Shown: one piece after another, positions 55,960 through 64,000 of the stretch
Layout: each line of letters starts with the position of its first letter
Numbering within the stretch: the first letter of the stretch is position 1
The notes under the pieces: generated by a model
Databases searched by the model: none
The model's input: only the letters and a program-made list of their open reading frames with translations
What the model was told of the DNA's origin: nothing
Source: Oscheius sp. JU75
Lineage: Eukaryota; Nematoda; Chromadorea; Rhabditida; Rhabditidae
NCBI GenBank assembly: GCA_037178855.1
Contig: JASJZC010000007.1
Location: forward strand, 10,168,001 to 10,232,000
Direction: 5' to 3'
Length of the DNA: 64,000 nucleotides
Position numbers and translations under genes: made by a program

Positions 55960-57611
55960 ATGGACTTTCTCGAAGACGTGCCGGAACGGATCAGGAATAC
56001 TGTTCTTTTCTTTCTCCAGGATGAGAGCCTAGATGCTGTGACAAAACTTTGCATGCTCAGGGGAATGGGTTTGGAGGAGAGCGTTATCCAGAAGGCTTCT
56101 GACTACTTGGATGCGCGGCCGGAAGAGGCTGCAGAGGAGGAAGGGGAGGTTGGTTTTTTGGATCCTAGCTCGGTTGTTATTTATATTTCGTATCAGTACT
56201 AGGGTCTTCGAACCAAGAATCGGGGCATAGGGATAAGTAGCAAACCTAGACCAGCCGTCTACGACAGCTTCGCCGTCTCTTAGTCTAACTGCAGGCGTTT
56301 CGCAGCTTCTCCAATAGCCCAAGTTCCCAGGTTTGCCCTAAAGCTGTCTTATCAACTATTCTCTTGACATGCCTTGCCATCTTTTTGCTCCTAGTGACGC
56401 ACGGACGGACACCATTGTGCTTTAGAAATAGAGAGATAACATCACAAAACTAGAAAATGAAGTCTTGTACCGATAATGAGGCGTACCACTATTTTACGTT
56501 ATAATCCTGCGGCGGGTCCTTCCAGACGAGCTGTAAGAGACTTTTTGATGCTTTTCTATGCTTTAAACTGTTGTAGACGGAAAATTAGTACATCCTTGTA
56601 GAACATATTCTGAAGGCAGTTCTTTTATTAGAAAAAGTTGATGAGAAATTAACTGCGGTGAGATGCTAATGTATTTGCGGCGCTAGATTTTTAAAAGTGC
56701 CGTAGCGGTTTGATCACAATTCTTACTTCACTCTCCGTCCCCGTCATCACCAAACCATTATTTTAGAAACCAGACAACGATATCGAGTTTGTCGACTTCC
56801 GGGTCTTTCTCTGTGCCACTCGACGAACGGTTGCCAACCTATTGGTTCAGCAGAAAAAATGGCCCGAGCTGGCGAAGCACATCGCTGTTGAGTCGGATGA
56901 AGCTCAAGAAGCATTTGAGGCACTTATGAGAAGAGTTGAGAAGGTTTTTTCGGTTTTTTGAACGAAAATTATGAACAGTTTTAGAAAAAATGGTCAAGAT
57001 CCTTAAGAGCCACCAGCAAGGACATCGGAACATGATGAAGTTTCTACTGAAACTGTCTCAGCTGCTGGCCACTCTGCTTCAGAAGGAATGAAAGAGAAAG
57101 AGAATTCTCAGAAGTGAGAACGGTGTTTGCCTTTCTTTTTCCTTGTCTTCTTATGTCAATCACCCTCTAACAAAACACGACCTCTTTTAGAACATACATC
57201 ACTTACGAGACACCCTCCGTTGATCATACTCCTCCGCCATCTTTTTTCAATCTTCAGCCGGGATCTTTGGACAGCCAAAAGAAGATTGACAGTATCGAGA
57301 ATACAAAGACAAATGATTCTAACAATGCCGAGTCCATACAGTTGACGGAGAAGCAGATGCGAGCTGAAATGATGGCAGAAATGGAAAGACAGAAGATAGA
57401 AGAAGTTGAGAGACTTATTGCACAAAGGCTGGCTGAAATGGAAGCCAAGCAGCAGCAGATAGAGGCCAAGAAGTTAGAGAGACAGAAAAAGATGGAGGAA
57501 GCAGAGAAACCATTTTTAAAGAAGAGCCGTGTGTGTCACCTCGGCGCGAGCAAAAAGACTTGGTACGGGCTCGAATCGGCCACCATTTTTTGTGAACGTA
57601 AGCTAAGCTGA
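55960..57611 (+). CDS. G6: adaptor-like protein sharing the helical modules but lacking a GTPase domain (296 aa)
   Basis: Four exons, 55960-56148, 56767-56943, 57010-57113 and 57191-57611, join in phase. Residues 1-63 are one helical module (MDFLEDVPERIRNTVLFFLQ DESLDAVTKLC) like the start of G1. Residues 64-122 (FRVFLCATRRTVANLLVQQK KWPELAKHIAVESDEAQEAF) match the second type of helical segment of G1 before its G domain. Then come a Ser/Glu/Pro-rich linker (TETVSAAGHSASEG; PPSFFNLQPG) and a charged single helix or coiled coil (EMERQKIEEVERLIAQRLAE MEAKQQ). It lies head to head with G1. Shared N-terminal architecture suggests it binds G1-type GTPases through module-module contact; this is an inference. 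Confidence 0.8.
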
Positions 57612-58518
57612 TTTTTATGGGAAAGATGGTCCGAATGATCCTACCTTTACAATTTGCAAGAGGCGTCCGTCTGCGACACAAGGCAACTCTAATCTGGGAT
57701 AACACTTGACAATGCTTGTGCTTGTTTCTGTCAAGACAATTCAAACTTATGCAAGCTTTAATTGCAAAAAAAGGGTGTTGCTTTTGCTTCTTGGAGAGTT
57801 TCTTAGCAATGGACGACTCGGAGCTCAATAAAACCGCCGACCAGGCGACATAGTCGACTGGTTTACTATAGTTCCTTTTTTTGATCGTCTCATTTGCTCA
57901 TCTAGGAAAACTTTGGCGACTAATGATGTCCGGCAGTCTAATTCAAGAGATTGTCGACCACATCAGGAAGCTTTCCGGTAACAACGGAAGTCTACCCATT
58001 GTTGTGAAAATGTGAAAAGTGTGTTGAAGAAAATTATCTTTTGAATGACTGATTGATTGAATAAATTAATCCTCATGGCTTCCTTCTTTTGTTTTGTATC
58101 GGAACCTAGAATTGTCTCTTAAGCATTAGGCATCGTTGCTTATTCGTTCGTTTCAAATTAATATCTACTGCTAGTTCCTGCCTTCTTGCAACCTTTTTTT
58201 TTCAAACTTAGTTCACAACCAGCCGTCTCCAACGGCTTCGCCGTCCTTTTGCTTTCAATTTGCGTTGGCTACGCCGCTTCGTAGTAACAAAAGGGTTCCA
58301 GTGGCTTCATTAGAACAAAAACCAAGTTCTAGAGCGCACCCAAAGTTGACTTGCCAACCAATATAGACGATAACTGTTTCTGAACAAGAAAAAACTTCTG
58401 GACAACATAATTAGCTCGCTTCTGTTTCGTGACCACGAACAAACAAAAAAACAAACAAACAGACAGACAGGGTTCGCCACAGAAATCATCGCGCTTTAGA
58501 TAGTAGAAGGTTAGCCGT
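57612..58518. other. Intergenic with a possible extra 3' exon and a short repeat
   Basis: A splice-acceptor-like site at about 57905 precedes a 30-codon frame MSGSLIQEIVDHIRKLSGNN, possibly an alternative end of G6. The block around 58209-58290 shares ccagccgtct and gcttcgccgtc with 56246-56275. Confidence 0.3.
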
Positions 58519-58856
58519 TTAAAGGAGCATCAGGTTCTTTAGTGTAACCGGAATAATCCCATGGGAAAAATCGCATGACTCCGGCCACACGTCAACTAGT
58601 TCAGCCGATGTATGGATGTTGGTAAAAATGTTCACGTCGCTATCACTTTTCAAGAAACTCCAGCTTTTAGATAGCTTCTTTGCACGTTGAGCTCGCGATC
58701 GCTGAGCTGGAAAAGTATGGTGAAATAAAAAATAAGACAATATAGACCCTGCAGACATGAACAGGACTGTCTATCTAGAACTCTTCCGGGAAGATATTGT
58801 AGCCAGGACGTATGCCTCGGTACATTCCGTGACCGATGAGAGTTGTGGCTGAACAT
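58519..58856 (-). CDS. Small two-exon protein of unknown function (98 aa)
   Basis: Exons 58748-58856 and 58519-58706 join in phase across a 41-nt GT-AG intron. The protein is basic at the start (MFSHNSHRSRNVPRHTSWLQ; RSRAQRAKKLSKSWSFLKSD) and acidic in the middle (DSDVNIFTNIHTSAELVDVW), ending VTLKNLMLL. No signal peptide. Family unknown. The ATG lies within a TTCAG-like context, so an upstream exon cannot be excluded. Confidence 0.4.
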
Positions 58857-58914
58857 TATTAAAATTGAAATTTGCTGGACATTGATTTTAGGAGATTTAT
58901 TTTACCAATTTTTA

Positions 58915-59250
58915 TCAATGGATAAACTATCGATTTCGAAAAGTGTCGACCTAAAGGTATAGCTTCCTTATCTGTAACGGATCAAACGAGGCGGGCTTTC
59001 TTGAATTGGAGTTCTCTCTCTCTCTCTCTAAAGTTGAATCCTAAAATTTCTAACTTCCTGCCCCAAAAAGTTCTTTAAAACGCAATTCAAATTCAAAAGA
59101 TTTCCGGTGTGCCCATAAGGAACTGTCCGTCTATCGACCGATACCAAACGGAAACGGTCAAATTCAAAAATATACGTTCTTGAGTATGGTATGTTTCGAT
59201 TGATGGCTACAAAAATGGGATAAAAATTGAGATTATAAGGCATATATGGT
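58915..59250. repeat. Dispersed repeat, copy 2 of 2
   Basis: Matches 40115-40245 in two blocks (ataaactatcgattt and the tatac-ttcttgagtatggtatgt-ttcgattgatggctacaaaaa region). A short ctctctctctct tract lies between the blocks. Confidence 0.55.
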
Positions 59251-59493
59251 AATTAGCAAATTCAAACATATGCCTAAGCAGCGCGTCAGCCCCAAAATAT
59301 GTCATTTTTACGTATAGCACTTTCTATACGACGTGAGGAGGATGAAAGTCTCCTTCATAATCACACTTGTAAACAAGTTCTGTATTTACTTTTTTTCTCA
59401 ATTTCAAGCTTGTTAATCTATCTAATTCCTAATATTTTACGTACTTTACGGGTCTCATGGTGTTTGTTTTAGTTCACAAATTTTGGCTTCGGA

Positions 59494-61487
59494 ATGTTTG
59501 GCTTCCTCTCCCTGGAGCGACCAAAATCTCTTCTAAAACAATGGCTACGGCTTCTCAGCAGTCCAACATCCTTCTATTTGGCCTTTTTACTATCTCTTCA
59601 AATTGTTGCTCTCGTCCTACTTGCTCTCACTGCCCCAATTGGCATTCGGTTTGTTTTCTGACTAAAAGTTTAATTCACGTGACTCTCGCTGATCGAATTT
59701 TATCTTTTTCTTTTCAGGTACCTTGTTCTGCCGTCTTCGATACGAGTGGAGATACCCTTGAATTTGGTTTTTCTGCCCTGTGAGGACAATCTTCATGGCA
59801 TATGTTCATTTCCGACGGCGCAGATAAATGTTCAAGAGGTAGGATGCCTTAAAATTATGTTTACATTGCAAAAGAAACGGGAAAATGGTCCCAAATAATC
59901 AGAACACGTGGAAATTCGTTTTGGAATCCTGAACTACTCTGAAAACTTTGTAGACTTCAAATTTTTGGGCTGAAAAGCATAAACATTCTTGTGTTAACAA
60001 TGCTTTCCCTCTCTTTGTGCTATGTTTCCTCGAAAAACCTTCTACTGTCCTTTTACAAAATTTCATGAGATCCAACTCTCATAGTTTAGCGACACCATTG
60101 CTATTTCTGCATTGGGTTCCATCGCAAAATCTCCGGTTTCTACCAAGTTTTCACGTCCACAAGGAATCCACTTCTGACAAGCTTATTTCACATTTTCAGC
60201 TCGACGTTTTCTCACCCTCCACCTACTACCAAATATCAATACGACTACATTTTTCCGACGCGGAGACCAATTTCAATCTGGGAATGTTCCAGGCAAGTGC
60301 CTCCCTCCTTCTTTTCATTCTATCCGTTTAGAATGAACTAAACTTATTCGATGCCAAAGGAACAAACGTTGGTCGCTGGAGAAGAACTGGTCTTCTAAAA
60401 CAGCCAGGCTATTTCACCAAAGCCATCTGGATATTCTTCTTTCCATTATATTTCCTGGGCTTCTTTCATAATTATCATGTGATGGAGGTATTAAAGGTTG
60501 ATTTTCGTTGAAGAGGATCAAGTTTTAGATCCCTCTTGCTGGAGAATACTACGCCTCCGTGGACAAAATGGCTCAGCAGTTGACCTATTCTCTGCAGGAC
60601 AGATTCGCGCAGGTAGGGGATCTAGAAGCTGTGTTTTCCACATTTTAAGACTCGAAAAAGCTAGGTTATTTTGTCTTACACTGGAAGAAGCTCTTTCTTG
60701 GTTTCCACGTAATGTCTCGGTTACTTCAGATGTTTCTTAGACACGTAACACTTCAAAACAATATTTTTGGCATAATTTGGTGGATTTATATCTTCTTCTT
60801 TGTATTTTCTTCCGTATGATCAATAATGTGGTTCAAAAAAAACTATCTTAACTTGAGAGATAAGTAAATGTCGAAAGGCTTATGACTGTGTATTGACTCA
60901 CCGCTAGATGCATAAACACTTGATAATTGCATTAAACCATTGTTTTCTCAGGTAGACACTGCTTATCTCCTAGTCAACGCGAAATTTGGATTTATTCGGA
61001 ACATTCTATACAATTGGCCCCTTACAACCTTCTTCTTTCTGTTCGTTGCAACTCTCATGTGTGAGTCATTTACTCTGCGTTCCTTCTTTATCGCTACTTT
61101 CAGCGGGCGTCTTCGTCATGGCAATTTTCTGGGGGCACAAAGGATACACAACCTATACAGGGTCACGAGGAACGACCGCGGAATCTTCTCGTAGGACTTC
61201 AGAGGAAATTGTTCCGTTGAATGGTTTTCCAAATAAAGTAAGTCTCTATGTCTGTATATTTCTCTGTCTCTGTGTCTCTCCTTCTCTATGTTTCTCTGTC
61301 TCTTTATCTGCAAAAACAAGTTCAGAACCCTTTGGATGAGGTTGCTCCGGACTACTACAACGAAATACCGGAATGCCCTACGTCGCCTGAGAATCTTTCC
61401 GGTTGGACGAGGGAAAACGTCATTTCAACTGCGGGTACTCCGCCCATAGGCTTAAGAAACCGCAAAAGCAACCCCTATTATACATAA
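59494..61487 (+). CDS. seip-1: Seipin, ER lipid-droplet assembly protein (337 aa)
   Basis: Seipin forms oligomeric rings at ER-lipid droplet contacts. Exons 59494-59648, 59718-59838, 60200-60292, 60332-60487, 60529-60612, 60952-61060, 61104-61237 and 61326-61487 close in phase. It has two membrane helices, FYLAFLLSLQIVALVLLALT (about residues 30-50) and TTFFFLFVATLMSGVFVMAI (about 235-255), flanking a lumenal domain. Family landmarks are CSFPTAQINV, YYQISIRLHFSDAETNFNLG MF and AKFGFIRNILYNWPLTTFFF, matching human BSCL2 in order. The cytosolic tail is polar (ENVISTAGTPPIGLRNRKSN). The intron at 60293-60331 has a GC donor. A CT-rich repeat lies in the last intron. Confidence 0.93.
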
Positions 61488-61733
61488 TTGAACATATACA
61501 TGTACATATACGCTCGGTGCCTTTAAAATCATGATCCTCAATGCAAGATACCTCTTACCATATCCGTTAAAACGTGTATTTACCTGTTATTGCTACCCAT
61601 ATTGATCGGTTTGACCCGATACATACCTCTATCATATCTATTGCATATTTTCTTTATGTCTAAATCTAGTTTCAGAGGTGCCTAATGGAGGCATGTTGCC
61701 TGTAAGTTCACCTACAGAGCAATGCAGTCCAGA

Positions 61734-63623
61734 ATGGACGTTCCCGTCTGTCCAGGGTTCTGTGGACGGATACCGGCTAACAACAGTCTGGGATGGTCAG
61801 AATGCGCCGTGAGGCCTGTTTCTAATACTTTGTTACAAAAGTTGCTTTAGCCTTGTCCTTGGGGGACCAGAACTTACGAATATCAATGTTCCGAGTGCGA
61901 CCATCCAGTCTCCGGGTATGATTGGTGTTACCTTCTCTTCATGGTCATCGTTCCAACGCTCATCAACTGTTTTTATGTCCACTACTATTCGCCGAAGAAA
62001 ACGTGGGTCTTTTTTACTATGTTTTTGAGCCCATCTGGATAAGCATCCTGTAAAATCGAACTTTCTAAGGATGAGATGGTTCGATACAAAGACAATAGGG
62101 GACAGAATTTGCTATTTGCTATCAAACCAGAACAGTTGAGAGCTATTCCGGCTACCGAGACATTACAGGTAAAATCTCCCACTGTCCTTTTGGAGTGAAA
62201 ACGTTGACAAGATATGGCCGCTATACATAGGCATAAGCCAAACATTTTCAACTCTTAGCGAAAACAATCCGAATTAGTTTACGCAGGAACAATTTACTAA
62301 CCCGAACATTTTCAGGACAAAAACACACACCCTTCTGGAAGTCATCTGCTGCTTATGCGAAGCCGTGGCGGGAGTCCTCACCTCCTTGCTCCTCTACCCT
62401 CCAAGAGGCTTTTTAACACTAACCAGCTGTCGAAAGATGGGTCTCAAAGAATGGTATGTCCTTTTTACGATTTAAACTAGTGAAAACTTAGGTATCCGGC
62501 ATTGTATAATCCAGTGATTGGCTATGTAAAACAACTTAAGTGCTCATACGAAATTGTGTTTCCATTGTGAGTTCTCAATCCTTTTTTTTAGATTTCCGAT
62601 TTCAGATACTCTATACCCTTTGTTTTTCTTCTACTATTGCTGACTTACATGCTGATCTTTCGATTTCTTCTCTATAATTACGTGTTGAGGAATAATCATG
62701 ACACTAGAGCTTTCTATTTTGGTTTACTCGCCCTGCCTAAGGTCGCCGTAGCTCATGGCCTATTGGTAAAACAGTACTCTTGATATATTTTGTTTTTTTT
62801 TTCAGGCGGGAGTTCTGTATAATATCTTTCCTTATCTGCTCATCTCCTTTAGCATCTGTTCCAATGCGTTTCATTTGGCTTTGGAAGGAAAAGCACCAAT
62901 ACGAAAGATCATTAGTGAGTTGCCGCAATCTGCTTGATGATGTGCATTTCCTTAAGGAAGATTATACAATTCTCCAATCCAATTGGTGCTTCTCTGTGTC
63001 AACATGGGTCTCTTGGCTTTTGCAATAATGGCATTGACAGCTGCAAGGTAAGCAGATGCTTAGGGGGCATCAAAAGGGAGAGAGAGAAGGGGCTCCAAAT
63101 TTGTCTGTCTGTGCAGAGCTTCGTGTAGATGCTATGGGATATGACGCGAAAGAACAGGGGTTCGATCCCGCCTTTTTTGTAAATCCAATTTTGCAGTTTT
63201 CAAGCTGCGTAAGAAAATATTTAGAGGTTCCCGATCGCAAAACAAAGTTACAGTGCTTCAAAACGTTATATAAGTTTATGTATTGCCAAGAGATACCAAT
63301 CGAAGGGCGAGGTATGGGTTCTATCCCCATAGTCGACAAACTTTTTGCACAAAACATTTTGAGAAGACGTAGGGAAAGTTCCCAAAGTGAGAAGTCGACA
63401 GTAAGACAAAATGGCAATGTTTGGCGGACACCTTGACAGATAATCCAGAGCTGAAAGTTAACTGTTCATTATTTGAATATGTACATGGGCATCTGGTTCA
63501 AATATTACCATTTTCAGTCATTCCTTCTTCGGACTGTTTTTCTTGCTCCTCGTCCCAATTCCTGCCATCTTCTATGTGTGTACAATTGGTTTCAGCCATC
63601 CAAGTGTGCTCAACGATGTATGA
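61734..63623 (+). CDS. jkamp: JNK1/MAPK8-associated membrane protein (301 aa)
   Basis: A multi-pass ER membrane protein which in mammals links misfolded-protein response to proteasomes. Exons 61734-61808, 61851-62002, 62316-62453, 62492-62566, 62606-62765, 62806-62914, 62957-63047 and 63518-63623 close in phase. The N-terminal zinc-type cysteine block (MDVPVCPGFCGRIPANNSLG; SECAPCPWGTRTYEYQCSEC) matches human JKAMP. It is followed by YDWCYLLFMVIVPTLINCFY and six further hydrophobic segments (SIPFVFLLLLLTYMLIFRFL; GVLYNIFPYLLISFSICSNA; FGLFFLLLVPIPAIFYVCTI). YPALYNP corresponds to the human YTMLYNP. The ATG at 61734 was chosen over 61684 because only it keeps the cysteine frame. An extra small exon in the 470-nt last intron cannot be excluded. 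Confidence 0.9.
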
Positions 63624-64000
63624 GCTCAATACGAGTCACTGCTTTAGCATTTTCTCCCACGCTCCCTCATGCAAACATTCAAATATCATAGCAATAATCT
63701 TAAAACTCAATCCTTCCGTACCTCAACCCTTAACACATAGACTATGAAGAAACATTGTCACGATTGCCGGTTCGTTATTGTTTTTCTGTGATAAGAGTGC
63801 CTAACCCCAATCCTTTTCAAAAAGAACGCAATACCACATTTTTCAAGAAGACTGCTCAGACTATTGTAACCATTTAAGTATCTAGTTGTTACAAAATGAT
63901 CTCTACAAGTTTGCCACCGATCGAATAAATGTTGTTAAAAGGTCGACTCCTATTGAATAGCCTACATGGCGACGGGAGTTCTCACAGCTGGGGTGGTTCT
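63624..64000. other. Window end, no gene resolved
   Basis: The last 40 bases (from 63960) are G/C-richer and open in several frames, so they may begin the next gene, but they are too short to call. Confidence 0.3.

Noticed and set aside
60940-61194. Plus-strand ORF overlapping seipin exons 6-7
   Set aside because: It is an unspliced read-through in the wrong frame after exon 6; the spliced model matches seipin on both sides.
63150-63190. tRNA T-arm-like sequence (GGGGTTCGATCCCG)
   Set aside because: The stem does not pair over five bases and no acceptor stem, D-arm or anticodon arm can be folded around it.
1-64000. CRISPR arrays, bacterial operons, prophage
   Set aside because: The window has spliced eukaryotic genes throughout; no regularly spaced direct repeats with unique spacers are present.

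Overview
The window is nuclear DNA of a nematode. Three cuticle collagens, a muscle myosin heavy chain closest to the nematode body-wall type, and short GT-AG introns (mostly 33-41 nt, with some GC-AG) all point there. The intron length and gene order do not look like Caenorhabditis; I cannot name the species. Gene models below were built by hand from splice sites; where every exon phase closes this is stated.

Layout. 3-4093: 3' part of a muscle myosin heavy chain (+). 4.5-5.5 kb: two small secreted-protein genes. 6.1-8.8 kb (-): a four-helix membrane protein with a foldback transposon in an intron. 9.3-10.3 kb (+): cuticle collagen. 11.8-13.9 kb (-): three unrecognised genes, two small. 15.1-16.8 kb (+): ornithine decarboxylase, tail to tail with an acid lipase (16.9-18.7 kb, -). 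18.9-21.5 kb (+): two tandem collagens. 21.6-30.9 kb (-): a nephrocystin-4 gene whose introns hold two opposite-strand genes, one Tyr-rich and one Cys-rich. 31.1-34.1 kb (-): a secreted lustrin-type matrix protein. 36.0-37.0 kb (+): a DHRS4-like dehydrogenase. 38.6-40.1 kb (-): mitochondrial cardiolipin synthase. 41.4-57.6 kb: a cluster of large GTPases and an adaptor. 58.5-63.6 kb: a small gene (-), seipin (+) and JKAMP (+).

The most unusual region is the GTPase cluster. At least five P-loop domains are followed by Cys/His zinc-binding and coiled-coil segments, in two opposed arms: G4 and G5 on +, and G3, G2, G1 on -. A helical module of about 48 residues recurs at least seven times among these genes. 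It also occurs in a separate protein (G6) that has no GTPase domain and looks like an adaptor. One second GTPase domain has a degenerate P-loop and one copy lacks its G-domain core. I infer an expanding, possibly innate-defence-like, GTPase/adaptor system; the function is not shown by the sequence.

Other genes are ordinary metabolism and structure: polyamine synthesis, lipid handling (lipase, cardiolipin synthase, seipin), cilia (nephrocystin-4), ER quality control (JKAMP) and cuticle. Introns and gaps carry CT-rich simple repeats and a short dispersed motif, roughly CTCTCCCGTACCRTCTCGG, seen at least 14 times in both orientations.
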